A stretch of DNA of 64,000 nt from JBFELU01 sp041572755 (GTDB lineage Bacteria; Actinomycetota; Acidimicrobiia; Spongiisociales; UBA11373): contig JBFFRY010000011.1 of the NCBI GenBank assembly GCA_041572755.1, positions 1-64,000 of the forward strand. Reading direction: 5' to 3'. The notes under the pieces are model-generated. The model was not told the origin of the DNA. It saw only the letters and a list, made by a program, of their open reading frames with translations, and did not search any database. A program made the position numbers and the translations under genes. Positions 16,501-24,821 of the stretch are shown here, in pieces (position 1 is the first letter of the stretch; each line of letters opens with the position of its first letter).

Positions 16501-17017
16501 GGCACTGCGATCCGCCTACGGGGGGGAGTTCGATCAGGAGATCACCGCAGCCGGCGTGTCGTCCGACTTCTCGAGTCGCCCGATCCAGGTCGGCCTGGTG
16601 TCGATCCTCCTGATCGGCACCGGGGCCGGCGTCGTGCTCGCCATCGCCGGGGTCACCGGATATGTGGTCGAGGCGGTGCGGCGTCGGCATCGCGAAATGG
16701 GTGTGCTGCGTGCTCTCGGTTTCCGCAGGAGCGGAGTGGCCGGCACGTTCGCCCTCGAGCAGGTGGTGGTGCTCGGAGTGGGGGCTGTGATCGGCCTGGG
16801 CGCCGGCTTGCTGCTCATGCGGCTGATGATCCCCTTCCTGCAACTCGGAGAAGAGGGCACCGATCTGATTCCTCCGGCGCTGCTGCATGTCTCCTACGGT
16901 CGACTGGGTGTCTACCTCGGTGTCGTTGCCGTGATGCTGGTGGTGTCGGTGCTGTGGATCACTCGGAGCGTGTCGGCGCGGCGGCTCAGCGAGGTGCTTC
17001 GGGAGGTTGAGGGCTGA
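13559..17017 (+). CDS. large FtsX-type ABC transporter permease
   Basis: A 1152-residue permease. An N-terminal membrane helix (about 15-45) is followed by a large extracytoplasmic domain, an FtsX block of three or more helices (about 330-470), further helices (about 480-590), a second large external domain (about 590-990) and a C-terminal FtsX block (about 1010-1150) with RRRHREMGVLRALGFRRSG, the cytoplasmic coupling segment. This MacB/LolCE-like design exports or works on lipids, lipoproteins or peptides at the membrane face. Two ATPases follow directly. Confidence 0.85.
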   Translation: MRWVIYLGLVVRRIWARRLMLLGAFLGATLVTALLVVLPLFEASVSAVDLLFTFRQAPDSVVGLTAVRSSTAYTPEGAESARSVVIDASTPLAAWYGDIEERSVSRELVFIPLGFPDWLEQAEEWRESGADPAEVPWPRPPPEATQTRLFTAPNVAARLELIAGELVADQRPASEADPVLQAVLGETMARLTGLEVGDRVIVKPFASVSQQFEIVEISGIARPVDPTAIVWDGVDPEKLVFLTPDSFDQWLVPFPTVDREADPWLREERGFADMSVAQSFTLHLVRDAVTLENVFDLRDAVDYFARSVGAAEGIRTETRLADLVDEFDVRTVVFGVPIVAMLALVVAGALYFLVYMAALALERESEEIALLRMRGATPWQTVGIHLMQSLIIAVGAAILAPVVARAMVALAGRIPPMSTLTGGEPLSVAQTRSIVPFAAAGGTLTFLSMGLAILPIARRSVLELRALSSRPARKSVWQRYNIDIFLVVLAGVVLYELRQRGLIDTGGEEVGLDPFAVASPALFLFAGALLLLRLLPLLLRMVGWLMTRTRGMAAALPGWHLGRNPIPYGRLALLVWLTTGFGAFALTYARTLETSYDDRAAFASGGDARVVGEGAQYLAAPEGAAATPVYRSTGAPRLTSRQAELLAVQPAEFAGIVTWRDDFGDGSADEVLGPTVLGNPVDWGVELPEGTTALVAEGLIMPQSWDRRASLGAHVPTRIMVRVVDEVGRFRVFAASEPFDDVRWKAVTIPLEGNDALNGPYIDDGGRLTIQAVWLESEPLTGSMVVETQLLIDSLEAGGPGSTTPLLPLMESEFVEQEDFGFTAVDGDAAARSFFASVPDGVPEATEADIAGSPLTKSAPVTMWSVPARTRSQPVPHLAREPERLPFVADERTAAVGGLTVGEETLFGVAATQIDGVVAGMVGLVPTTGDGRYEGVLVTRLDGLRQWVSGAPSWSLTGTIARTLEADELWLATSDPDGTLRALRSAYGGEFDQEITAAGVSSDFSSRPIQVGLVSILLIGTGAGVVLAIAGVTGYVVEAVRRRHREMGVLRALGFRRSGVAGTFALEQVVVLGVGAVIGLGAGLLLMRLMIPFLQLGEEGTDLIPPALLHVSYGRLGVYLGVVAVMLVVSVLWITRSVSARRLSEVLREVEG

Positions 17018-17859
17018 TGGGCGACGCCACCCTGGTTCGGTGCGAGAACGTGATCAAGATCCACAAGCAGGGGGCCCTCGAGGTCGTCGCCCTGCAGGGG
17101 CTCGACCTCGAAGTCCAGCGGGGCGAATTCGTGGTGATCGTGGGCCGCTCGGGGGCCGGCAAATCGAGCCTGCTGCAGGTGCTCGGCGGGATGGACCGCC
17201 CTTCCGCCGGGAAGGTTCAAGTGGCCGGGCTGGACGTGAGCCGGGCGATTGGGCCCGAGTTGCTGACGCATTTCCGGCGCAACGTGGGGTTCCTGTGGCA
17301 GGACTTCACCCGCAACCTGGTGCCCTATCTCAAGGCGATCCACAACGTCGAGCTCCCGATGCTGCTGGCCGGCATCGGCCACAAGCGACGCCGGTCGCGG
17401 GCCGGAGCCCTGCTCGAGGTGATGGGTCTCCGCAACCAGACTTGGGCTCGGGTCAACCTGCTGTCGGGCGGGGAACAGCAACGTCTGGCGCTTTGCGTGG
17501 CGCTCTCGCTGGGTCCCCGGCTTCTCCTCGCCGACGAGCCGACCGGTGAGTTGGACACCGAGCGGTCGCTTCAGGTCTATGAGCTGCTGCGGACGCTGTG
17601 CGACGAGGGGGGACTGACGGTGATCACCGTCACCCATGACGTGACCCTCGCCAGCCGGGCCGACCGGGTGCTGCACCTTCAGGACGGGAAGTTCCGCCTC
17701 GACCGACGGGTTCGCGCCAAGAAGATCGTCGACATCGAGTACGACGGCCGGGTGGTGCTTCCCAGGGAGCTGCTCGCCGAGGCAATGATGGATGATCGGG
17801 CCATCGCCGAGGTCGTCGACGAGGGGATCATGCTGAAACGGGAGCACGGCGATGCCTGA
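17017..17859 (+). CDS. ABC exporter ATP-binding protein, first of two
   Basis: A 280-residue MacB/LolD-type ATPase: Walker A VGRSGAGKSSLLQ, Q-loop LWQDFTRNLVP, signature LLSGGEQQRLALC, Walker B LLLADEPTGELD and H-loop VTHDVTLA. About 45 extra residues follow the core. It overlaps the permease stop by 1 nt (TGATG) and the next ATPase by 8 nt. With the second, non-identical ATPase it probably forms a heterodimeric motor for the 1152-residue permease. Confidence 0.88.
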   Translation: MGDATLVRCENVIKIHKQGALEVVALQGLDLEVQRGEFVVIVGRSGAGKSSLLQVLGGMDRPSAGKVQVAGLDVSRAIGPELLTHFRRNVGFLWQDFTRNLVPYLKAIHNVELPMLLAGIGHKRRRSRAGALLEVMGLRNQTWARVNLLSGGEQQRLALCVALSLGPRLLLADEPTGELDTERSLQVYELLRTLCDEGGLTVITVTHDVTLASRADRVLHLQDGKFRLDRRVRAKKIVDIEYDGRVVLPRELLAEAMMDDRAIAEVVDEGIMLKREHGDA

Positions 17860-18574
17860 GCCCGGCTCCCTCCTCGAACTTCGCAGCGTGTCGAAGCGCT
17901 ACGGTCGCGGGGCCGTCGGCGCCGAGGACGTCGATCTGGCGGTCGAACCGGGTCAGATGATCGCACTGTTCGGCCCGTCGGGATCGGGGAAGACGACGCT
18001 GCTCCACATCATGGGTCTGCTGCTGGCTCCCGACTCGGGTGAGGTTCTCATCGAAGGGCGACAGGTGCCGGAGCGGGCGGCCGCCGGTGTCCGCCGCCGG
18101 ACGTTGGGGTTCGTGTTCCAGTCCTTCGGGCTCCTTTCCCTGCTGTCGGCGCAGGAGAACGTGATGGTGGCGATGCGCCTGCTCGGTGTCGGCGGAGACG
18201 AGGCTCGCCGACGGGTGGCTGCAGCGCTCGAAGCGGTCGGGCTGGAGCAGAGAGCAGAGCACCGACCGTCCGAGCTGTCCGGCGGGGAGCAGCAGCGGGT
18301 GGCGCTGGCGAGGGCGATCGTCCACAACCCCCGGATCCTGCTCGCCGACGAGCCGACGGGCGAGCTCGACAGCACCACGGCGGCCTATGTGCTCCAGTTG
18401 ATGAGGGACGTCGCCGCGGGTGGGGCGAGTGTCGTGGTGGCGACGCACGACCCGGCCGCGCTCGAAGCGGTGGATCGGGCGTACTTCGTCAGAGACGGCT
18501 CACTCCATGAACCGGATCGCACCGAGCTGGAGCTGTGGCTCACCGAGGGCGAGTCCGGCGGGGCCCTCGTCTAG
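17852..18574 (+). CDS. ABC exporter ATP-binding protein, second of two
   Basis: A 240-residue LolD/MacB-type ATPase: Walker A FGPSGSGKTTLLH, Q-loop VFQSFGLL, signature ELSGGEQQRVALARA, Walker B LLADEPTGELD and VVATHDPAALE. All motifs are canonical. Its 8-nt overlap with the preceding ATPase and their co-directional order behind the permease indicate one transport complex. Confidence 0.88.
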   Translation: MPEPGSLLELRSVSKRYGRGAVGAEDVDLAVEPGQMIALFGPSGSGKTTLLHIMGLLLAPDSGEVLIEGRQVPERAAAGVRRRTLGFVFQSFGLLSLLSAQENVMVAMRLLGVGGDEARRRVAAALEAVGLEQRAEHRPSELSGGEQQRVALARAIVHNPRILLADEPTGELDSTTAAYVLQLMRDVAAGGASVVVATHDPAALEAVDRAYFVRDGSLHEPDRTELELWLTEGESGGALV

Positions 18575-18581
18575 GCCGGAG

Positions 18582-19148
18582 TCATCCGTCGAAGTCCTCG
18601 TGGATGCGGCTGGGGGTCGGCCCGCGTTGGCCCTGGTACTTCGACCCGGCGGCCCCGGTCCCGTAGGGGGCCTCGGCGGGGGTGCTGAGCTCGTAGAAGG
18701 AGAGCTGGCCGATCTTCATGCTCGGGTAGATGGCGATCGGCAGCGTGGCGACGTTGGAGAGTTCGAGCGTGAGGTGCCCCTCGAAGCCGGGGTCGACGAA
18801 CCCGGCGGTGGAGTGGATGAGGAGGCCGAGCCGACCCAGGCTCGATTTGCCTTCCAAGCGGGCAACGAGGTCGTCTCCGATCCTGACCACCTCCAGGGTC
18901 GATCCGAGAACGAACTCCCCGGGATGGAGCATGAAGGGGTAGTCCATCCCGGTCTCGACCTCGGTGGTCAGGTCGGGCTGGCTCTGCTTGGGGTCGATGT
19001 GGGGGTAGCGGTGGTTCTCGAAGACTCGAAAGTAGCGGTCGATGCGGAGGTCGATGCTCGAGGGCTGGATCATCGCCGGATCGAAGGGCTCGATAACTAT
19101 GCGGCCCGCTTCGATGGCTTCCCGGATGGAGCGGTCGGAGAGGATCAT
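18582..19148 (-). CDS. dcd: dCTP deaminase
   Basis: A 188-residue trimeric dCTP deaminase/dUTPase-fold enzyme. MILSDRSIREAIEAG is the usual start; LEGKSSLGRLGL and HSTAGFVDPGFEGHLTLE contain the substrate-binding Ser/Arg and the catalytic Glu. It converts dCTP to dUTP, or directly to dUMP in the bifunctional form found in some actinobacteria; the sequence alone does not decide. ATG 19148 matches family starts better than the ATG four codons upstream. It converges with the ABC operon. Confidence 0.9.
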   Translation of the reverse strand: MILSDRSIREAIEAGRIVIEPFDPAMIQPSSIDLRIDRYFRVFENHRYPHIDPKQSQPDLTTEVETGMDYPFMLHPGEFVLGSTLEVVRIGDDLVARLEGKSSLGRLGLLIHSTAGFVDPGFEGHLTLELSNVATLPIAIYPSMKIGQLSFYELSTPAEAPYGTGAAGSKYQGQRGPTPSRIHEDFDG

Positions 19149-19221
19149 CGACCCGCGCATGGTAGGCGGGACCGGCGTGGGGACGCAGGCAGGCCCGGGC
19201 GGGCCGGCGAGGTCGAGGGCC

Positions 19222-20724
19222 TCACTCGAACCAGGGCCACTCGAGCTCGTTGATGCAGGAGGCGTCCGGTTGTGTCAGGGGGTCGGCCAGGAACTGGTCG
19301 ACGATCTCGATCGGGCAGGGGTCGGCAGTGAGCACCGAGTGGCCCATCCCGGGGAATGTGAACACGTAGGCCGTGCTGAGGGTCTCTGCCGCCAGGTACC
19401 CCCACGAGGGAGGCGTCGCCGTGTCGTACGCTCCGGCCAGGATGAGCGTTGGGGTGTCGCTGACCACCGGGGAGTTGTCGGTGGTCGTGGTGGGGTCCCA
19501 GTACTCGCAGGTTGTCGCCAACTCGAAGGTGCCCTGGAGGAGAGCGCTCTCCAGTTCCGGTGGGATAGCTCCCACGGCTGCCTGTTCGGCCCGGGCGTAG
19601 TCGCCGAGGGAGTATTCGTCGTGGCACATCACCGAGTTGTACATGCCCTCGCTGTCGCTCACATCGGTCTGATACCGGCGGGTGAACCCGAGTTCGGCCA
19701 CTTCGAAGAGGGCGTCGACGTTTCCGGCGGCCACCTCGGTGATGACCCATGGGATGAGGGGGATGCTCTCGACGTCCTGGAAGGCGCTGTAGAGGCCGAT
19801 CACCAGATCGTCCCCGGTGACCTCCCCCGGATCGGCATTGAGATCGGCGACCGCCGTCAGGAAGTTGTCGACGAGGTCGGGGTAGTTGTCAGCGCAGTAG
19901 TCGTCCGCTTCACAGTCGATGAGGAGCACCTCGAACGCATCGATGAACGCGAAGACCTCGGCTACGGGGGTGTCCACGTTGGGCGGGAAGGGAGAGTCGA
20001 GGACCACCGAGCGGACTCCCTCGGGATGGCGCCCGATGACCTCGAGAGCCAGTCGAGTTCCGTAGGAGACCCCGAGGAGATCCCACTCGGGGACTCCCAG
20101 CGCCAGCCGCAGCTCTGCCGCATCGGCGGCGCTCTCGGCGGTGTTGTAGGAGGCGGTGTCTATGCCCTCGGCCACCAGCCGATCGAAGCAAGCCCGCTCC
20201 GCCTCGCCGGGGGGAGTGTCGCCGGCGAGTTCTGGGCAGTCGAGGGTGGGCACCGAGTAGCCCGTGCCTCGCTGGTCGAGCAGCACGAGATCGCGACCCT
20301 CCAGGAACGGAAAGGACCAGCCCTCCGGGTCGACCTCGAAGTCGTTGAGGCCGCTTCCCCCGGGCCCACCGCTGAGGTAGAGGAGCGGCGGTCCGGTGAC
20401 CTCGCCGTCCGGGTGGACGATGGCCACCGCCAAGCCGATCTCGGGTGACCCCGGGTCCGATCGATTCTCGGGAACGAAGAGGGTGCCACAGGTGACGTCG
20501 TAGCCGGTGGGGACCTCGAGGGGACAGTCGCCGACCCAGAAGGCGTCGGCATCGGGTTCGGCAGGGACCGGCGTCGTCGTGGGGGCTTCCGTGGTCGACG
20601 GGGCACTGGTCGCCGGTTCCCCGGTGGTTGGCGCTGCGGCGGCATCAGAATCCTCATCGGATCCACTGCAGGCGGTGACGAAGAGCGTCAGGACGAGGGC
20701 GGCGATGGACGTCTTCGAGGTCAC
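19222..20724 (-). CDS. secreted alpha/beta hydrolase lipoprotein, TAP-like
   Basis: A 500-residue exported hydrolase. The signal MTSKTSIAALVLTLFVTAC has a lipobox ending at Cys19, then a Ser/Thr/Pro linker. The fold shows YLSGGPGGSG (oxyanion region), LLDQRGTGYS and the nucleophile elbow GVSYGTRL. A TAP-like C-terminal section has AGAYDTATPPSWG (Asp) and MGHSVL (His). It resembles actinobacterial tripeptidyl aminopeptidase-type enzymes that act on peptides or esters outside the cell. GTG 20724 has GAGG 6-7 nt upstream and gives a good signal peptide. Confidence 0.85.
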   Translation of the reverse strand: MTSKTSIAALVLTLFVTACSGSDEDSDAAAAPTTGEPATSAPSTTEAPTTTPVPAEPDADAFWVGDCPLEVPTGYDVTCGTLFVPENRSDPGSPEIGLAVAIVHPDGEVTGPPLLYLSGGPGGSGLNDFEVDPEGWSFPFLEGRDLVLLDQRGTGYSVPTLDCPELAGDTPPGEAERACFDRLVAEGIDTASYNTAESAADAAELRLALGVPEWDLLGVSYGTRLALEVIGRHPEGVRSVVLDSPFPPNVDTPVAEVFAFIDAFEVLLIDCEADDYCADNYPDLVDNFLTAVADLNADPGEVTGDDLVIGLYSAFQDVESIPLIPWVITEVAAGNVDALFEVAELGFTRRYQTDVSDSEGMYNSVMCHDEYSLGDYARAEQAAVGAIPPELESALLQGTFELATTCEYWDPTTTTDNSPVVSDTPTLILAGAYDTATPPSWGYLAAETLSTAYVFTFPGMGHSVLTADPCPIEIVDQFLADPLTQPDASCINELEWPWFE

Positions 20725-20786
20725 GTGAATCCTCAATCGGCAGCGCAGCACCCTAGCGTCGCTACCAGCGAGAGGACGGGAGGACT

Positions 20787-21170
20787 ATGGGCTTCGAGGA
20801 GTTGGGTAGTACCTATGACCTCATGCCGGGCACGGTGACGATCGACACCAACGACGCCGCCCGACTGGCCGGCTGGTGGGCCGAGTTGCTGGGCGTGGAG
20901 GCGGTTCCCTTCGGCGACGACTATGTCGCTCTCCGATCCCAACAGGGGGGGCGAATCAACCTTGCGTTTCAGAACGTTCCCGAACCGAAGCAGGGGAAGA
21001 ACCGGGTGCATGTCGACTTCGTCGTCCGTGATCTGGCGGCGGTGACCGGTCGAATCCGGGACTCGGGTGGCGACCTGGTGGCCGAGCACACGATGGGCCC
21101 CTACACGTGGCGGGTCGTCACCGATCCGGACGGCAACGAGTTCTGCATCGTCCTGGAGGAAGGCGCCTAG
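20787..21170 (+). CDS. VOC (glyoxalase-like) family protein
   Basis: A 127-residue single-domain VOC protein of the actinobacterial glyoxalase-like type: VTIDTNDAARLAGWWAELLG, RINLAFQNVPEPKQGKNRVH with a metal-ligand His, and VVTDPDGNEFCIV with the C-terminal conserved Glu. Its substrate is unknown. The ATG at 20823 (MPGTVTID) is an alternative start. The last 4 nt overlap the convergent SLC13 gene. Confidence 0.8.
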   Translation: MGFEELGSTYDLMPGTVTIDTNDAARLAGWWAELLGVEAVPFGDDYVALRSQQGGRINLAFQNVPEPKQGKNRVHVDFVVRDLAAVTGRIRDSGGDLVAEHTMGPYTWRVVTDPDGNEFCIVLEEGA

Positions 21171-23506
21171 GCCTGCAGGGGCCAGAACACGGGGAGCACC
21201 AGGAGCACCACGGCGAGGCAGACCAGGATCAAGGGGAACCCGACCTTGGTGTAGTCGGAGAAACGGTACCCCCCGGGACCCATGATGAGGATGTTGGCGG
21301 CGTGGGCGACCGGGCTCATGAAACTCGATGAGGCGCCGAGGGCGACTGCCATCAGCAGCGCCTCGGGGGAGAGGCCCAGATCCACAGCGACGTTGAGTGC
21401 GATGGGTGCCATGAGGATGGCGGCGGCCGAGGTCGGCATCACCTGGGCGGCGAGTGCGGTGACCACGTACAGGCCGGCGACGACCAAGAGCGGACTGCCT
21501 TCCCCGACGAGGTCGATGATGTGATCGGTGAGCCAGAGCGCCGCCCCCGTCTCTTGGAGGGCGATGCCCATGGGGAGCATCCCGGCGATGAGGAACACTG
21601 CTCGCCACTCGATTGCCCGGTAGGCGTCGTCCATGGTGAGGCATCCCGTGAGCACCATGAGCAACGCCCCGGAGGCCGCCGCCACCTGGATGGGAAGCCA
21701 GCCGGTGACCACGGCTGAGACGACACCGGCCATGATGAGCGCTGCGATGGGTGCTCGGACGGTGTCCACCGGATCCTGGGTGGCCTGCGTGAGCACCAGG
21801 AAGTCCGGTTCATCGCCGAGCACCTGGAGCCGGCGACGGTCGCCGTGGAGGAGCAGGGCATCCCCGAAGCGCAACTCGATATCACCGAGTCCATCCCGGA
21901 GAATCCGCCCCTCTCGGGAGATCGCCATCACCGTGAGGCCGTACTTCTCGCGGAAGTGCAGTTCACGGAGGGTGCGGCCGGCCAGGGTCGTTCGGGGTGA
22001 CAGGACGACCTCGGCGAGACCGACCGCGTCGGACTCGAGCGTGTTGAGGTCGAGGGTCTCGCCGCGACGGATCTGGAGGCCGAGGAGACCTTCGACCCTC
22101 GCCAGACTCTCGCGACGGCCCTTGACCAGGAGAGTGTCGCCTTCTTGGAGCCGCTCGTCGGGATCGGGGAGCAGTCGGGTGTCGCCGTCCCGCAGGATTC
22201 CCATGACGCCGAGTTCGAAGCCCTCGCCGAGCCTGGCCTCGATGAGACTCTTGCCGGCCAGTGCCGAGTTCTCCGGGACCCGCACGGCCATCAACCGGGG
22301 CTCGAGCTCGTAGGCGTCCGCCGTCTCCACCCGCTCGAGCATGACTGCGGTCTCGGCGGCGAGGGCGGCGAGGTTCTCACTGGTGCCCTGAACGAGCAGC
22401 ACATCGTCGAGCCGCAGCGGGATGGTCTCGAGGCGGGTTCGGATCAGGGCATCGGAGCGGCGGAGCGCCAGCACGACGATGCCGTAGGTGCGGCGAAAGC
22501 TGAGGTCGCGCAGGGTCCTGCCGACGAACGGTGACCTCTCGTCGCAGCGGATCTCAGCCATCTCGATCCCGGCGGAGACGAGGCGTTCCACGGGGAGTTC
22601 CTCGTCGGCCAGGGTCAGGTAGTCCTTGCCCTGGAGTTCGGAGAGTTGCTCGAGACCACCCTGGACCAGCAGCCGGTCTCCCGAGTGGAGGGTGGTGGCC
22701 GGCCCCGGCGCCAAGATGCTCGCCCCTCGTCGGAAGATGGCGACGACCTCGAGGCCCAGCGCCGAGCGCAGGCGGCTGGCCGCCAGTGTCTTGCCATCGA
22801 GCGCCGAGCCCGGCGGCAGCGAGATGAAGGTCAGGTTGGCGCCCAGGGCGTAGATCTCGTCGAGGTCGACGGTGGTCGACTGGCGTCTCGGATCGCGGTC
22901 GGGAAGCAGGTGGCGGCCGATCAGGATCATGAAGGCGATGCCGGCCAGCACCACCGAGATCCCGACGGGGGTGAAATCGAACATCGTGAATGCGTCCCTG
23001 CCTCGTTCGGTGAGGGCGTCGGCCACCAGCAGATTGGGTGGGGTGCCGATCAGCGTGGTGAGGCCGCCGAGCAGAGAGCTGAACGCCAGGGGAATGAGCA
23101 GCTTGGATGGGGCGTGCCCCGTGCGTCGGGAGATGTCCATGACCACGGGGAGCAGGAGCGCCGCCACTCCCACGTTGTTCATGAACGCCGAGAGCCCGGC
23201 GGCGGTGATCATGATGAGCACGATGAGACGGACCTCACCGTCTCCGGCGAGGCGGAGCACGCGTTGGCCGATCATCCCGGCGACACCGGTCCGCCCCAGA
23301 CCCCCGCTCAGGATGAACACGGCCCAGACGGTGATCACCGCCGGGTTGCTGAAGCCGGAGACGGCCTGCTCTGGGGTGATCAGATCGGTGACGGCCAGCG
23401 CGACGAGGACCCCCAGGGCTACGACATCGACGCGGAGCCAACCGGTCACGAAGAAGACGACGGCGACTCCGAGGATCGAAAACACGAGACCCATGTCGAA
23501 CGTCAC
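21167..23506 (-). CDS. SLC13/DASS-type permease with four RCK_C domains
   Basis: A 779-residue membrane protein. Two transporter halves (about 1-205 and 575-779) flank a soluble insert. Each half has the DASS-type motif, FMNNVGVAALLLPVV with IGTPPNLLVADAL in the first and MPTSAAAILMAPIAL with SSSFMSPVAHAAN in the second. The insert holds four TrkA_C/RCK_C repeats, near 222-290, 312-378, 405-472 and 495-560, each with a [ALG]-G-[KR]-[ST]-L core. It likely moves anions such as sulfate or dicarboxylates, gated by a ligand. GTG start; ATG four codons on is possible. Confidence 0.85.
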   Translation of the reverse strand: MTFDMGLVFSILGVAVVFFVTGWLRVDVVALGVLVALAVTDLITPEQAVSGFSNPAVITVWAVFILSGGLGRTGVAGMIGQRVLRLAGDGEVRLIVLIMITAAGLSAFMNNVGVAALLLPVVMDISRRTGHAPSKLLIPLAFSSLLGGLTTLIGTPPNLLVADALTERGRDAFTMFDFTPVGISVVLAGIAFMILIGRHLLPDRDPRRQSTTVDLDEIYALGANLTFISLPPGSALDGKTLAASRLRSALGLEVVAIFRRGASILAPGPATTLHSGDRLLVQGGLEQLSELQGKDYLTLADEELPVERLVSAGIEMAEIRCDERSPFVGRTLRDLSFRRTYGIVVLALRRSDALIRTRLETIPLRLDDVLLVQGTSENLAALAAETAVMLERVETADAYELEPRLMAVRVPENSALAGKSLIEARLGEGFELGVMGILRDGDTRLLPDPDERLQEGDTLLVKGRRESLARVEGLLGLQIRRGETLDLNTLESDAVGLAEVVLSPRTTLAGRTLRELHFREKYGLTVMAISREGRILRDGLGDIELRFGDALLLHGDRRRLQVLGDEPDFLVLTQATQDPVDTVRAPIAALIMAGVVSAVVTGWLPIQVAAASGALLMVLTGCLTMDDAYRAIEWRAVFLIAGMLPMGIALQETGAALWLTDHIIDLVGEGSPLLVVAGLYVVTALAAQVMPTSAAAILMAPIALNVAVDLGLSPEALLMAVALGASSSFMSPVAHAANILIMGPGGYRFSDYTKVGFPLILVCLAVVLLVLPVFWPLQA

Positions 23507-23644
23507 GGTGCGGTCCGATCGATCACCGCGCCAACGATCGCAGGGAAGGCCGAGGACCTCAACTGGGGGCCCCGCTGGTGGTGGAGGCCGGACCGGCGTC
23601 TGCTCGCCGCGAGAGGCGGCGAAGTCTGGCCCGGTATGTCACCG

Positions 23645-23715
23645 AGCGGGTGAGGGGAATCGAACCCCCGTTACAAGCTTGGGAAGCTCGTGTTCTGCCA
23701 CTGAACTACACCCGC
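23645..23715 (-). tRNA. tRNA-Gly(CCC)
   Basis: Read on the minus strand, GCGGGTG pairs with CACCCGC as acceptor stem; the D-arm contains GTTCAGTGGCAGAAC; the anticodon stem CGAGC/GCTTG holds the loop TTCCCAA with anticodon CCC; the T-arm contains GGTTCGATTCC. It reads GGG codons. CCA is not encoded. Confidence 0.93.
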
Positions 23716-23765
23716 GTGGAGCGCGGATGGTACCCGCCCCCCGGAGCCCGCTCAACGTCGGGAGA

Positions 23766-23981
23766 TCAGGTCAAGAGGCTGGCGAGACCCCAAACGGCGA
23801 TCACCAGCCCGACTGCGGCGAGAAACCAGGCTCGAGAGCGGCGCAAATCGCCGGTCGAGCCGTCGGGTCGCACCCCCCGGCGATCCATGATGATGGCGTA
23901 GAGATTGCCGATCAGCAGTGAGGCCCCCAGGGCGAGGATCAGCTGGGCAAGGAGGTTGTCGAGATCGAACCAGTCCGTCAT
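23766..23981 (-). CDS. small two-helix membrane protein
   Basis: A 71-residue protein with two hydrophobic helices, about 9-31 and 51-69, linked by a charged loop RRGVRPDGSTGDLRRSR. A GGAG site and a TATCGT box on the minus strand lie just upstream. It is divergent from the PhzF gene. No family was recognised. Confidence 0.6.
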   Translation of the reverse strand: MTDWFDLDNLLAQLILALGASLLIGNLYAIIMDRRGVRPDGSTGDLRRSRAWFLAAVGLVIAVWGLASLLT

Positions 23982-24014
23982 CGTCTCCGGGACGATACCG
24001 GTCGTGCGTTGGCC

Positions 24015-24020
24015 TAGGGT
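24015..24020 (+). promoter_or_regulatory. -10-like box of the phzF-family gene
   Basis: TAGGGT ends 6 nt before ATG 24027 and the spacer CGGGGG offers no proper ribosome-binding site, suggesting a leaderless start. Confidence 0.4.
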
Positions 24021-24026
24021 CGGGGG

Positions 24027-24821
24027 ATGCGCCACTGCTACGTTCTGAGGGTCTTCACCAGGGGCACCGAAGGGGGAAACCACCTCGGAGTCATCACCGA
24101 TGTGACCGGGCTCCCCGAAGAGGCGATGCAGAGCATCGCCACCGATCTCGGGTTCTCGGAGACGGTGTTCGTGGATTGGCGCACCGAGGATGTGCCGACG
24201 GCACGGATCTTCACCCCGGCCACGGAGCTGCCCTTCGCGGGACATCCATTGGTCGGTGCGGCCTGGGTGCTCGGGGTCATGGGTCCCGGCACGGTGTCGG
24301 CGGTGCAGTGCGGTGTCGGCGAGATCCCCTTCCGCGTCGAAGAAGACGTGGTGTGGATCGACGCGCCGCTGGTGACTGACGTCGAGCCGACGGATACCGC
24401 TCCGGCCGCTGCCGCCGGTCTTCCCGCTACGGGACGGGCCTGGTGGGTGCGAATGCCGATCCCTTACCTCATGGTCGAAACGGCTACGGCCGCAGAAGTG
24501 GCCGGGAGCGCACCGGACATCAAGGCGCTTCGTTCGGGGCCGGCGGGACAGGCGTTGGGCCTGTTTGCACGATCGGGAGACCGGGTTCGGTCCCGCTTCT
24601 TCGCCCCCGGACTCGGAGTCGATGAGGACCCGGCCACGGGAAGCGCCGCAGCGGCCCTGGCGGCGGTGTTTGCGCTGGAAGGGGAGCCCACCGGGAGGGT
24701 CACGGTCGAGCAGGGTGCCGAGGTCGGGTTTCCCTCCGAGATTCGGCTCTCCTGGGGGGGCCGGATGGCATCGCTCGGCGGCACGGTCGTGCGCGACGAG
24801 GTCCGCACCCTCGAGACGTGA
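24027..24821 (+). CDS. PhzF-family isomerase
   Basis: A 264-residue PhzF-like protein with the two-lobed diaminopimelate-epimerase fold. GFSETVFV carries the catalytic Glu, FTPATELPFAGHPLVGAAW and GVDEDPATGSAAAALAA are the paired signature motifs. Length fits the family. Phenazine synthesis is not implied, since no phz genes are near; most relatives are isomerases of unknown substrate. It overlaps the following hydrolase in GTGA. Confidence 0.87.
   Translation: MRHCYVLRVFTRGTEGGNHLGVITDVTGLPEEAMQSIATDLGFSETVFVDWRTEDVPTARIFTPATELPFAGHPLVGAAWVLGVMGPGTVSAVQCGVGEIPFRVEEDVVWIDAPLVTDVEPTDTAPAAAAGLPATGRAWWVRMPIPYLMVETATAAEVAGSAPDIKALRSGPAGQALGLFARSGDRVRSRFFAPGLGVDEDPATGSAAAALAAVFALEGEPTGRVTVEQGAEVGFPSEIRLSWGGRMASLGGTVVRDEVRTLET

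Noticed and set aside
15113..16888. 591-codon open frame on the - strand
   Set aside because: Antisense to the FtsX-type permease; composition mirrors the other strand's codons.
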